From positions 62,001 to 126,000 of the forward strand of contig CAADGV010000005.1 in assembly GCA_900696645.1 (NCBI GenBank): 64,000 nucleotides of DNA, written 5' to 3'. Positions 39,829 through 50,242 of this stretch are shown in pieces; position 1 is the stretch's first letter; every line of letters begins with the position of its first letter. Below the pieces are notes generated by a model. That model was not told the DNA's origin, did no database searches, and saw nothing but the letters and a program-made list of their open reading frames with translations. Source of the DNA: an uncultured Chlorobiota bacterium. Its GTDB lineage: Bacteria > Bacteroidota > Ignavibacteria > UBA10030 > UBA6906. The position numbers and the translations under genes were made by a program.

Positions 39829-41046
39829 ATGAGCATAAGCAAGCTTGCACGAGAAATAGCCCCGTCGCCGACGCTGGCGCTGAACGAAGAAGCGCGCATT
39901 CTTCGCGAGAAAGGCGAAGCTGTCGTTCACTTGGGGGCGGGCGAACCGAAGAACAAAGCGCCCATCAGCGCGATCCTCAGCTCGGCGGCAAAGCTGAACA
40001 CCGGCGACATCAAGTACACGCCGACCGAAGGAACAATGGGACTGCGCAAAGCCATCATCAAGTACACGGAAGAGAATTACGACCGCGTTGTTGCGCCGGA
40101 GAATGTTCTTGTCTCCGCGGGAGCGAAGCAGGCGTTGTACAACCTTCTCGTCACGCTCGTCAATCCGCAGGATGAAGTAATTGTGCTCGCACCGTATTGG
40201 GTGAGCTATCCGGAGATGATCAAGATGGTGTACGGCATTCCCGTCATCGTCACGCCGGAGGATGGCGGCTTCTATCCGCGCATGCAGGAGATCGAGCGGG
40301 CCGTCAGCTCGTACACAAAAGCAATTATCGTCAACAGTCCGAACAATCCCTCGGGCGTGATGTATCCCGAGTCGTTCATCGCGGAGATTGTCGCGTTCTG
40401 TGAACGCAAGGGTATTTATCTGATCATGGACGATATCTACCACAAGTTGGTGTTTGATGGAAAGACGAACATCTCCGCGTACAAATTCACCAACAAAGAT
40501 ACTGAGAACACGCGTGTCATCGTCATCAACGGCATTTCAAAACTCTACGGCATGACGGGCTTCCGCATCGGCTGGGCTATTGCGCCGAAGGCAATTACGG
40601 AGGTGCTCGCGAATGTGCAGTCGCAGACTGTCTCGTGCACATCACTTCTGTTGCAGGCTGCCGCGGAAGGCGCTCTCACCGGATTGCAGAGTCACGTTGA
40701 CACGCTTCGCATGACGCTTGAGAACAACCGCAACGTTATGATGCAGGAGCTGAAGTCGTTTAACGGCGTGAAGATTACAAAACCGGATGGCACATACTAC
40801 TGCCTGCCCGACTTCCGTGCATACAGCAATGATTCAGTCGGACTGTCGAAGTTCTTGCTGAAGAAAGCGCTTGTCGTGACGGTGCCGGGAAAAGAGTTTG
40901 GAATGGAAGGGCATTTGCGGCTGAGCTACGCAACGACAATCAAGGACGTGATGGAAGGCGTTGCCCGCATCAAGTGGGCACTCGACCCGACATCTCCCAA
41001 CGATATTTACATCGGCGAACGGAAACTGATACGGGATTGGCTATGA
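39829..41046 (+). CDS. Pyridoxal-phosphate aminotransferase, aspartate aminotransferase-like
   Basis: LGAGEPKNKAP, VNSPNNPSGVMYP, INGISKLYGMTGFRIGW PLP-lysine motif. Confidence 0.93.
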   Translation: MSISKLAREIAPSPTLALNEEARILREKGEAVVHLGAGEPKNKAPISAILSSAAKLNTGDIKYTPTEGTMGLRKAIIKYTEENYDRVVAPENVLVSAGAKQALYNLLVTLVNPQDEVIVLAPYWVSYPEMIKMVYGIPVIVTPEDGGFYPRMQEIERAVSSYTKAIIVNSPNNPSGVMYPESFIAEIVAFCERKGIYLIMDDIYHKLVFDGKTNISAYKFTNKDTENTRVIVINGISKLYGMTGFRIGWAIAPKAITEVLANVQSQTVSCTSLLLQAAAEGALTGLQSHVDTLRMTLENNRNVMMQELKSFNGVKITKPDGTYYCLPDFRAYSNDSVGLSKFLLKKALVVTVPGKEFGMEGHLRLSYATTIKDVMEGVARIKWALDPTSPNDIYIGERKLIRDWL

Positions 41047-42683
41047 ACAACTTACTCAATATCGTCACACCAGCGCAAGCTGAAGCATCGGCACTCAAAA
41101 GCGACTACGGACTGGAAAACCACGGTCTCACAAACCTGCGCGTCGCGTACTGGAACCTCCCGACTGAAGCACTGTACGAAGAAATCACATTCCGCAAGGA
41201 AGCGAAGATTGCGCGACAAGGCCCGATTGTCGCCAACACGGGCAAGCATACTGCCCGCTCCGCTAACGACAAGTTCGTCGTGAAAGAGCCGACCACAGAG
41301 GAGAAAATCTGGTGGGGACAGTACAACCGCCCGATGAGTCCCGACAAGTTCAATGATCTCTACAATCGCCTGCAAGGATTTTTGCAGGGTAGGGATGTGT
41401 TCGTGCAGGACTGTTACGCTGGCGCCGACCCAAACTATCGCATGCCCATCAGGATGATTACCGAGCTTGCGTGGCACAGTCATTTCGTGCGGAATATGTT
41501 CATTCTGCCGAAGACGAATGAAGAATACCGGCGGCACGTCCCGGACTTCACGGTGATTTGCGCGCCGTCGTTCAAAGGCATTCCGCAGATTGATGGAACG
41601 GCAACCAACACGTTTATCGCCCTCAACTTCGCGCAGAAGCTTTGCATCATCGGCAACACGGCGTACGCAGGCGAAATCAAGAAATCGATCTTCACCATCC
41701 TCAACTTCCTCCTGCCGCTCGATGGTGTGATGCCGATGCACTGTTCGGCAAATATGGGGAAGGATGGCGATACGGCAATCTTTTTCGGACTCTCGGGGAC
41801 GGGAAAGACGACACTCTCCGCCGATCCGAATCGCGGACTCATCGGCGACGATGAACACGGCTGGAGCGATGAAGGCGTGTTCAATTTTGAAGGGGGATGC
41901 TACGCAAAAGTCATTCAATTGTCGCCGTCCGCCGAGCCGCAAATCTACGCTACTACAAGAATGTTCGGCACGATTCTCGAAAACGTTCCGTACGATCCGG
42001 TCACCCGCGTCATCGATCTCGATGATGAGTCCATCACTGAAAACACCCGCGCTTCGTATCCATTGGAGTTCATCAGTAACGCTGTGCCGGAGAAGATGGG
42101 CGGGCATCCGAAAAACATCATCTTGCTTACCTGCGACGCGTCCGGCGTCATGCCGCCGATTGCGAAACTGACTCCTGAGCAAACGATGTATCAATTCATC
42201 TCGGGCTACACATCGAAGATTGCCGGAACGGAAGTGGGCCTGGGCAAAGAACCGGAGATGACCTTCAGTGCGTGTTTCGGCGGGCCGTTCATGGTGCATC
42301 ATCCCTCCTTCTATGCCGATTTGCTGAAGCGGAAGATCTTGCGTCACGGCGTCAACTGCTGGCTGGTGAACACCGGCTGGATCGGCGGCCCGTACGGCAT
42401 CGGTAAACGCATCAGCATCAAGTACACGCGTGCGTTGCTCAATGCCGCATTGAGCGGCGAGTTGCTGAACGTGGAATACAAAACCGATCCGATCTTCGGT
42501 TTCCAGGTTCCCCAGCGCTGCGGCGATGTGCCGGTAAGCGTCCTGAATCCGGGCGAATCGTGGAGCAACAAGGATGATTACATGCGTCGTTACAAAGATC
42601 TCGCTTCACGATTCATCGAGAACTTCAAGAAGTTCGAGGAGGGTTGTCCGCCGGAAGTGATTGCAGCGGGACCGAAGAGGTAG
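41043..42683 (+). CDS. pckA: Phosphoenolpyruvate carboxykinase (ATP), copy 2
   Basis: 546 aa; [30 protein letters not shown] overlap with aminotransferase stop. Confidence 0.95.
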   Translation: MNNLLNIVTPAQAEASALKSDYGLENHGLTNLRVAYWNLPTEALYEEITFRKEAKIARQGPIVANTGKHTARSANDKFVVKEPTTEEKIWWGQYNRPMSPDKFNDLYNRLQGFLQGRDVFVQDCYAGADPNYRMPIRMITELAWHSHFVRNMFILPKTNEEYRRHVPDFTVICAPSFKGIPQIDGTATNTFIALNFAQKLCIIGNTAYAGEIKKSIFTILNFLLPLDGVMPMHCSANMGKDGDTAIFFGLSGTGKTTLSADPNRGLIGDDEHGWSDEGVFNFEGGCYAKVIQLSPSAEPQIYATTRMFGTILENVPYDPVTRVIDLDDESITENTRASYPLEFISNAVPEKMGGHPKNIILLTCDASGVMPPIAKLTPEQTMYQFISGYTSKIAGTEVGLGKEPEMTFSACFGGPFMVHHPSFYADLLKRKILRHGVNCWLVNTGWIGGPYGIGKRISIKYTRALLNAALSGELLNVEYKTDPIFGFQVPQRCGDVPVSVLNPGESWSNKDDYMRRYKDLASRFIENFKKFEEGCPPEVIAAGPKR

Positions 42684-42782
42684 AGATGTTTTTCATCCAC
42701 AAAGGACACGAAGGCGGGGATTGTACTTCAACCGGCTTGTCACGCAGTCGGAGACGCAGCAGAAGCGCCTGAGCTTCTCACT

Positions 42783-45212
42783 CTACAATCCCCACCAATA
42801 ACTCATCTTCAACAACACGGCATTATCATGCGGCAGTTTGAAGATGCCGCGAAACCGCGGGCCGAAGTCGTTGGTGTAGTTGCCGGAATCATCCGCACGG
42901 CTTTGGGTCCAGACAAGATAAATGGTGCTGCCCGGCAGGAACTCCCAACGCAACAGCAGGTTGGCGTCAAAGATCGCGTAGTTGAAATCGTACGTATTCG
43001 GAGTTGTGTAGGGGGTAAGACTGCTGCCTCCGGTCATGAGCCGGAAGTTGTTGTAGCGCCCACGCGCTAACAGAACCTGCGTATAAAACTGCAACGATAC
43101 TGTTCGGGTGAACGTGACGATGCCGCGCAGAGCGAAATCGATCTCATCTACATCTCTATCACCAAAGAGACTGCGCCCGCCAACCGGAACAATTCTGCCG
43201 CCGCTCAGTACTCCCGTTTCCTCCGATCGGGTCTTCTCGAAATAGAAGAGGGGCGTGAGTTCGATGTTCGAGGCCGGGCGAATCGTAACACCAATGAGCG
43301 TGCTGATGCTCTTCTTCTCTTTCTCATCAAATCTGAAATCCGTTGTCATCGAAACAGAAACCGGCTGGCGCTCATCTGTTTGTATCTGCGCTTGAAGCGA
43401 GTAATCGAGGGGACGAAGATAGAGGCCGAGAATCCCCCGCTCAGAATCGCTGTATGCCCGGTCGTTGAGAACAAAGCGAAATGTTGACTTCCAGAAATTC
43501 GTCCAGTCTGCCGAGAACGACAAGTCGACCTGCGAAAGCGTACGTACGCCGTCCCAGTTCCATTTTGCTTCGGGAACAAGCGAGAACGAATAGCGACGGA
43601 ACGGCTCTTCTGCCCTGTTTTCCCGGTATAGAATCTGCACATATCCGCCGTGATACCGCGGCTGTGCAAAGAAGCCGAGATCGTTACTGTTAAAGTTGGC
43701 GCTAAAGAAATTGTACGACGCCGTGTAGTACCAGTGCCGCGCAGCGATGCGCGAAAACAGCAATCGTCCGGCGCTGCCATCGGGATTGGTACGGGTGCCG
43801 GAAGAATGCGTGCCAGCTATATATCCGTCAAGCGTGTACGAACCGTCATCGAAGCGCAGATTCCAGTCAGCGCCGCCACTGAACGCAGGTTTCATTTGAT
43901 TGCGAGCAGCAACTGTTCCGATTCCGCCTACCCATGAGTTGCTGCCGAATTCCTGTTTTACGCGTACAACATTATAGGTACCTTTCGGTTCGGTACGAAT
44001 CTTTGATTCTCTGCCTGCGCTATCCAGCACAACCGCATTCTCTTCGTCGGTGGCAGTGGCAAGAACGCCAAGCGAGAAACCGGATTCCGTGTGTCCGGTT
44101 ACTTTTGCTGCCCCGAGAATAGTTGTGATGTGAGGATTGTCTTTGATCGATCCTCCGGGCGGAGCCGCAACAAACGGAGAAAGAAAAGGCCTCTGCCCGA
44201 TCCTGCGCGAGTAGAACAACGTGAGCGGCGTATTATCCACCGAGTTGCCAAATGTAAACAGCTGCGCTCCTTCAATGAAGAAGGGACGTTTCTCGGGATA
44301 GTACGTTTCGAAGACAGTCAGATTGAGGATCGATTGATCCACCTCCACCTGCCCGAAGTCGGGATTGATTGCCGCGTCGAGCGTAAAGTTGCGGCTGAGT
44401 CCGTACTTCACGTCAAGTCCGGCATGCGCCGCTTGATCAGATCTGTACGGACGATATGACGCTTCCGTTTCGAATGAGGCCGTTGCGGAAACGTACGGGA
44501 TGATACTCAGGTTCAACGGTGGCGTGATAGCGCGGATGCCTTCCACATATCCCCATTTTGCAATCATCAGCCGTTCGGTGCTCGGTACCATAACCCATTC
44601 GATGGTTTCGCGCTTCCGGCTGATGTAACGCCGGAAGTTGATCCCCCATTTATAGTCTTCATCCTGCGGAGAAAACCGGATTGCGTTGTACGGAATCTCA
44701 AACTCCGCCGACCAGCCTTCACGATGCCGCGCCGTCCGGACGCGCCACACGGCATCGTAGTTCAAATCATACGCGTTACCATCCTGCGAAAGAAATCCGT
44801 CACTCTGCACACCTGTAACATTTGCCGAAAACACAAACGCCGTTTGCCTGTCGTTATACGAATCGATTTGCACAGTGAACCGGTCCGCCTCCGAGGTCCG
44901 GTCCCGGCGCGTCAGTTGTGATACAATCCCGTGCGGATTGCTGTCGTAGCAAATCACCCCGACATAAATTGCTTTGTCGTCGTAAAGAATGCGGACGGAG
45001 GTTCTTTCTGTTGGGGGATTGCCCTCAAGAGGATAGAATTGTGTGAAATCTTCCGCAGGTATTGCGGCGTGCCATTGACGTTCGTGCAGTAATCCGTCGA
45101 GCGTCAAAGGACTTTCAAGGCGGGCCGCCTTGATCACCTTTTCTGAGTCAGCCCACAACGCGGGTGAAACCAGAAACACATATGCAAGCAGAAATCCCCC
45201 GGCGTAACGCAT
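42783..45212 (-). CDS. DUF5916 family protein with CBM9-like N-terminus, secreted
   Basis: 809 aa; signal peptide; LTLDGLLHERQWHAAIPAEDFTQFYPLEGNPPTERTSVRILYDDKAIYVGV; beta-rich C-terminus. Confidence 0.85.
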   Translation of the reverse strand: MRYAGGFLLAYVFLVSPALWADSEKVIKAARLESPLTLDGLLHERQWHAAIPAEDFTQFYPLEGNPPTERTSVRILYDDKAIYVGVICYDSNPHGIVSQLTRRDRTSEADRFTVQIDSYNDRQTAFVFSANVTGVQSDGFLSQDGNAYDLNYDAVWRVRTARHREGWSAEFEIPYNAIRFSPQDEDYKWGINFRRYISRKRETIEWVMVPSTERLMIAKWGYVEGIRAITPPLNLSIIPYVSATASFETEASYRPYRSDQAAHAGLDVKYGLSRNFTLDAAINPDFGQVEVDQSILNLTVFETYYPEKRPFFIEGAQLFTFGNSVDNTPLTLFYSRRIGQRPFLSPFVAAPPGGSIKDNPHITTILGAAKVTGHTESGFSLGVLATATDEENAVVLDSAGRESKIRTEPKGTYNVVRVKQEFGSNSWVGGIGTVAARNQMKPAFSGGADWNLRFDDGSYTLDGYIAGTHSSGTRTNPDGSAGRLLFSRIAARHWYYTASYNFFSANFNSNDLGFFAQPRYHGGYVQILYRENRAEEPFRRYSFSLVPEAKWNWDGVRTLSQVDLSFSADWTNFWKSTFRFVLNDRAYSDSERGILGLYLRPLDYSLQAQIQTDERQPVSVSMTTDFRFDEKEKKSISTLIGVTIRPASNIELTPLFYFEKTRSEETGVLSGGRIVPVGGRSLFGDRDVDEIDFALRGIVTFTRTVSLQFYTQVLLARGRYNNFRLMTGGSSLTPYTTPNTYDFNYAIFDANLLLRWEFLPGSTIYLVWTQSRADDSGNYTNDFGPRFRGIFKLPHDNAVLLKMSYWWGL

Positions 45213-45343
45213 GCGGGTTGCAATTTGAGTGGATGGATACGATCCGGTACTCGTTCAAGATAGCCTTCCATTCGCAGAAAATCAACGAACTCCCGACTGA
45301 TATGTGACAAGGGTTACACAGGAAGTAATTGCATCGAGCGGGT

Positions 45344-46762
45344 TTACAACCTCTCCAGCCGAACAACATTCTCAATATGGTAGGTGTGAGGGAACATATC
45401 AACCGGCTGGACTTCGGTAATTCGGTAGGCGTTTGCCATCAACTTGATGTCGCGGGCTTGCGTTGTCGGATTGCAGCTAACGTAGACGATTCGTTCGGGC
45501 TTCATTGCCATCACCTCGCTCACCACTTTCTCATGCATACCTGCGCGAGGCGGATCGATAATCATCACATCGGGCAGGGAATGGTTGGTGAGCCAGGCTG
45601 CATCTTTTGTCAATCGATCTTTCAAATCCCCCAACACAAACGTACAGTTCTTGACTCCGTTGGCAACCGCGTTTCGTTTTGCATCGTCGACGGCAGTTTC
45701 GACATTCTCCACTCCAACAACTTCTTTCACGTCATCAGCAATATGCAGCGCAATCGTGCCTGTGCCTGAATACAGATCAAACACAACATCCTCGGACTTG
45801 AGACCGGCCATCCGTTTGGCGACATCATACAGTCGCCCGGCCTGCTTTGTGTTTGTCTGGAAGAATGAGTTGGCAGAGACGCGATACTTGCGTTTTCCAA
45901 TCATCTCAGTAATATAGCCGTGGCCATGATACACTTTTTCACAATCGCCGATAGCGACAAGATTCTTGCGCTGCGTGATGTTGTTGATGATGGTGGTGAT
46001 AGATGGAATCTCCTCCAGCAGCAACGAGCAAAGAGATGAGATCAACACGGGGTTGTCGTCGGAGGTGACGATATTCACCATCAACTCATTCGTGGATGCA
46101 CTTTGACGAATAACAAGATTGCGAAGATATCCGGTATGCGTAAATGTAGAATAGATGGAAAGCTGCCGCTCAATGCAGAATCGGCGGACGGCATTCACAA
46201 TACGAACGCTTTCTTCCGACTGCAGATAACATTCTTCAAGGTCGAGAACCTTTTGATACAATCCGGCGGGGTGCATACCGAGCGCGAATGCCGGAACCGT
46301 CTCAGAATGCAAGATCCTGGTCTCAAATTCGTCCTTCGGAAGCCATTTCTCTCCAAAGGAAAACTCCATTTTGTTCCGGTAGAAGTAGATATTCTCCGAA
46401 CCGATCGCAGGGTTCACAGCTATGTCTTTGAATCCGCCTATTCGCTCAAAAGCATCAACAACATGCTGTCGCTTGAACTCGAGTTGCGCCTGATAGTCAA
46501 CATGCTGCCACTTACAACCGCCGCAGATGCCGAAATATCTGCAGCGGGGCTCAACGCGCAACGGAGACTTTTTAAGAACCTCAACAACTTCAGCTTCAAG
46601 AAATTGCTTTTTGATTTTCGTCAGCTTCACGCGTACATCATCGCCCGGCACGCCGCCCTGAATAAACACCACAAGTCCGTCATGTCGGGCAATAGACTTG
46701 CCTTCGAAGGCAAAGGAATCCAACGTGAGGGTAAGTTCTTCGCCGCGCCGGAATTGACTCAA
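45344..46762 (-). CDS. 23S rRNA (uracil-5-)-methyltransferase, RlmD/RumA family
   Basis: TRAM-like N-terminus, CRYFGICGGCKWQH, VFDLYSGTGTIAL, VSCNPTTQARDI. Confidence 0.93.
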   Translation of the reverse strand: MSQFRRGEELTLTLDSFAFEGKSIARHDGLVVFIQGGVPGDDVRVKLTKIKKQFLEAEVVEVLKKSPLRVEPRCRYFGICGGCKWQHVDYQAQLEFKRQHVVDAFERIGGFKDIAVNPAIGSENIYFYRNKMEFSFGEKWLPKDEFETRILHSETVPAFALGMHPAGLYQKVLDLEECYLQSEESVRIVNAVRRFCIERQLSIYSTFTHTGYLRNLVIRQSASTNELMVNIVTSDDNPVLISSLCSLLLEEIPSITTIINNITQRKNLVAIGDCEKVYHGHGYITEMIGKRKYRVSANSFFQTNTKQAGRLYDVAKRMAGLKSEDVVFDLYSGTGTIALHIADDVKEVVGVENVETAVDDAKRNAVANGVKNCTFVLGDLKDRLTKDAAWLTNHSLPDVMIIDPPRAGMHEKVVSEVMAMKPERIVYVSCNPTTQARDIKLMANAYRITEVQPVDMFPHTYHIENVVRLERL

Positions 46763-48717
46763 ACGTTCATCTCCCCGCTCACGCGTTCCAATTCCTTCGT
46801 CAACTCACCCCACCTGAAGTAGACGCTCTGCAGTTCGGCCTCCAGATTCTTGTATTGCTCGGTCACGGCCTTCACCTTCTCGCCATCTTTGTAGAAATCG
46901 GGATGCCCCATCAGTTCTTCAATCTCACGCTTCCGCGATTCCTTTTGCTCGATTTCCTTTTCCATTTTCGCAATCTTCTCTTTAATGGGCTTTGTGATTT
47001 TGTAACGGCGTTGGCGTTGCTCAGCTTCGAGACGCTTGCGTTCTTTCTCGGAAAGCTGCGACTCTTCCTTCTTTGCGGACGCCGAAACTTTTGCCGTTGA
47101 TGCGGCAAGTTCTTTCTGCTTGGAATAGATATAGTCGCTGACGTTGCCGGAAAAAATGCGAATTCTTCCCTTCGAAAATTCCGCCACCTTATTCACAATC
47201 GGATCAAGAAAATGACGATCGTGTGAAACGATGATGTAGCTTCCTTCAAAATTCATCAACGCCTGTTGCATTACGGCTTTCGAGCGCATATCGAGATGAT
47301 TGGTCGGCTCGTCCATGACAATCAGATTACAGGGTTGCAGCAACATTTTAGCGAGTGCCAGACGGCTTTTCTCGCCGCCTGATAGAACGGCGACTTTCTT
47401 GAACACATCATCGCCGCGAAAGAGAAAACAGCCGAGCAGGTTGCGCAACGATTTTCGTATCTCGCCAACCGCAACCTCATCCACCGTTCCCAGCACATCA
47501 TTGTTCGGGTTCAATTCATCCGCCTGATGCTGGGCAAAATAGGAGAGTATAACATTGTGCCCCAGCTTTCGTTCGCCGCCTTCAAACGGTTCGACGCCGG
47601 CAATGATTCTGGAAAGAGTGGACTTTCCCGCGCCGTTCACACCCACAAATGCAATCCGGTCGCCGCGATCAATGTCGAAATCGATGCCGTCAAAAATGCG
47701 TTTATTGCCGTAGCTTTTGTGCAGATTTCTGATTTCCAGCACGGATCGTCCGCTTGACGGTGCGGGAGGAAATTTGAAATGAATGCCGCCCTCTTCATCT
47801 TCAATCTCCACCAGATCCATTTTCTCCAACATCTTGACCCGGCTCTGAACCTGCCGCGCCTTCGTTGCCTTGTAGCGGAAGCGCTCGATGAAGCGTTCTG
47901 TCTGCTTGATCTGTTGTTGCTGATTTTTGTAGGCGGCCAGCGTCAACTGCTTGCGTTCTTCCTTCTCTTCAAGATAGAAAGAGAAGTTGCCCGCGTATTC
48001 GGTAAGATTGCCAAGACTTAACTCGTACGTCTTCGTCGTCATGTTGTCGAGGAAGCGTCGATCATGCGAGACGATCATCACGGCTCCTTCGTACGATTGC
48101 AGATATTCTTCCAGCCACTGCAACGAATCGAGGTCGAGGTGGTTTGTCGGCTCGTCAAGCAGTAGTAGTGAGGGTTGTGTGAGAAGGAGTTTCGCCAGGG
48201 CGATACGCATCTGCCACCCGCCGCTGAACTCGTCCGTTTGACGATCCAGATCCTCGACGGAGAAGCCAAGGCCGAGCAGCACTTTTTCGATCTTCGCTTT
48301 CATGCGGAACGCGTCGCTGTCTTCCAGTTTGTGTTGCAGTTCGCCGTAGAGTTCCAGCAGCTCATGAAATTCTTCACTGTGATGGTCGGTCACTTCACCC
48401 ATCCGGCGATGGACTTGTTCGAGACGCTGTTGTGCCTCCAACACATCGGCGAACGCCGTTTCCGCTTCCTTGTACAGCGTGCGCCCTTCGACATGCATCC
48501 CCTCTTGCGGCAGGTAACCGACTGTCACATACTTTGCTTTCGCAATCTCGCCTTTGTCGGGCGAGGCTTGGCCGATAAACATGCGGAGCAATGTGGTTTT
48601 TCCCGTACCATTCGAACCGACAAGTCCGATCCGATCATGCGTGCCAATACGAAAAGACACATCCTTGAAGAGTATTTTGCTGCCGTATTGGAGTGATATG
48701 TTGACTGCGGAGATCAT
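46759..48717 (-). CDS. ABC-F family ATP-binding protein
   Basis: Two NBDs (GSNGTGKTTLL, GVNGAGKSTLS), two signature motifs (SGGWQMR, SGGEKSRL), linker and coiled C-terminus. Confidence 0.94.
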   Translation of the reverse strand: MISAVNISLQYGSKILFKDVSFRIGTHDRIGLVGSNGTGKTTLLRMFIGQASPDKGEIAKAKYVTVGYLPQEGMHVEGRTLYKEAETAFADVLEAQQRLEQVHRRMGEVTDHHSEEFHELLELYGELQHKLEDSDAFRMKAKIEKVLLGLGFSVEDLDRQTDEFSGGWQMRIALAKLLLTQPSLLLLDEPTNHLDLDSLQWLEEYLQSYEGAVMIVSHDRRFLDNMTTKTYELSLGNLTEYAGNFSFYLEEKEERKQLTLAAYKNQQQQIKQTERFIERFRYKATKARQVQSRVKMLEKMDLVEIEDEEGGIHFKFPPAPSSGRSVLEIRNLHKSYGNKRIFDGIDFDIDRGDRIAFVGVNGAGKSTLSRIIAGVEPFEGGERKLGHNVILSYFAQHQADELNPNNDVLGTVDEVAVGEIRKSLRNLLGCFLFRGDDVFKKVAVLSGGEKSRLALAKMLLQPCNLIVMDEPTNHLDMRSKAVMQQALMNFEGSYIIVSHDRHFLDPIVNKVAEFSKGRIRIFSGNVSDYIYSKQKELAASTAKVSASAKKEESQLSEKERKRLEAEQRQRRYKITKPIKEKIAKMEKEIEQKESRKREIEELMGHPDFYKDGEKVKAVTEQYKNLEAELQSVYFRWGELTKELERVSGEMNV

Positions 48718-48826
48718 CGGGAGGTAATATACTCAAATCGGGTGAGCGGGAGAAGCATGACCGCGTGACATGATCAGGCGATGTGAATCGCAGAAAGCGA
48801 TTCTGAAACGGAAGAAGAGACGTTTG

Positions 48827-50146
48827 TTACCGTAAATAGTACTTCAGCGGATTCGGATCAACGCGGCATTCTTCCGCAATGCGGATGTTGTCGATTTTCT
48901 TTTCGTCGCGAAGCTTGTAAAGCCGTGGTACCATCAAATCGCGAACTTCGATCGGCGTCATCGGATTAATAAAGATTCCCGTTCCACCTTCAAAGCCGGC
49001 AGGCACAGTGACGCGCCACTTGATCAGCACATGCCAGGGCATTTTGTACACAGCGTCGATGGGTGTATAGTACCACTCTTCGTTGCAGGAGATCTTGCTG
49101 CCCATTGCGGCGTGCATTGCGTGAACAAGGTTGCTCATCCCGCGAATTTCATCATCCGTGTGTTCATAGGGTCTGCCTGCCTGCGACTTCGAGTAGATTT
49201 CTATTGTGGGATGACGATGGCCGATACCGGCGTACGCAATCGCAAAATCGTTCTCTGCAAAAACCAGATTGTGGTGTGCCGCAAAATTTGCTCCGAACTG
49301 GTTGTACACATTCGGGTCTTCACGAATCATTTTAGTTTGATTTTCGATGGAAGATCCCCATTCATCGAGCGCGACAAGTTGTTTATGGAGATGATCGAAC
49401 GATGCGCCTCCGGGTCGCAGCCAATTCTGAAACACGCTGATGTAGCGAACGTAGCGGTTGGCCGCCGCCACATCACGCATTGCTTCTATTGTGAAACGAA
49501 AATACTGGAAGTGTTCCTCCAGCGTCATCTCTCCGGAAGAGTACAGGTCGGACGTATTCACAGCATTGGCGCGATAATGCCGCTTGGCAATAATCATTTC
49601 ATGCGAGCCGCCGAAGAACGAATCGGCAAGTGCCAGCCTGTCTGCCATGTGCATCTTCTCCAGCTGTTCATCAGACTTCCCCTCGCGACGTAACTTGTAT
49701 TCAATGATATCAGAAATGTGTTTCAGTCCGGCGGGATTGGCAAGATACTCTTCCTTCCACCGGGTCTGCGCACCCGTCAGTTTATACGCGTAATTCTTGC
49801 GCCAGTAGTCGAGCGTGACAATTTCGAACATGTTTCCAACACGGCGGAACTCAGCGGTGGTCTCGAAATACCTGTCCGGCGCCGTGAGAGGAATGCTTTC
49901 CCACCGGCCATCAGCATGACGGATGAGGCGGGCTTTCTCGGGGGCTGTTTCGTAGTAGCGTGACTGACAAAAACTGCAATAATCTTCCGGCGAATGAACT
50001 TCCAGGAGCCGCACATCCTCGGCTTGCTCGTTTGTGATGGGCTTTCCTTTTCGACCTGCAACAGCCCACACCTCGGTGCCTGTAAACGGATTAACCTGCT
50101 TCACCGTACCGTCAGGCATAATGGTGTAGTAAACCGTCAGTTCCAT
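48827..50146 (-). CDS. DUF4921 / GalT-like HIT-superfamily protein
   Basis: 439 aa; VKQVNPFTGTEVWAVAGRKGKP, CSFCQSRYYETAPEKARL, GGASFDHLHKQLVAL (HxHxQ-like). Confidence 0.8.
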   Translation of the reverse strand: MELTVYYTIMPDGTVKQVNPFTGTEVWAVAGRKGKPITNEQAEDVRLLEVHSPEDYCSFCQSRYYETAPEKARLIRHADGRWESIPLTAPDRYFETTAEFRRVGNMFEIVTLDYWRKNYAYKLTGAQTRWKEEYLANPAGLKHISDIIEYKLRREGKSDEQLEKMHMADRLALADSFFGGSHEMIIAKRHYRANAVNTSDLYSSGEMTLEEHFQYFRFTIEAMRDVAAANRYVRYISVFQNWLRPGGASFDHLHKQLVALDEWGSSIENQTKMIREDPNVYNQFGANFAAHHNLVFAENDFAIAYAGIGHRHPTIEIYSKSQAGRPYEHTDDEIRGMSNLVHAMHAAMGSKISCNEEWYYTPIDAVYKMPWHVLIKWRVTVPAGFEGGTGIFINPMTPIEVRDLMVPRLYKLRDEKKIDNIRIAEECRVDPNPLKYYLR

Positions 50147-50242
50147 GCTTGTCTATAGTTGTTGGAAAACCATCTCTTCAACATACACCTGCGCCGGAAG
50201 GCAGCGAGTCAACATTCTCGGCGACTCTGCGGCGATACGGGC

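Noticed and set aside
41052-42347. 431-aa antisense ORF over pckA copy 2
   Set aside because: Shadow ORF of a clear PEPCK gene; low-complexity Arg/His-rich product
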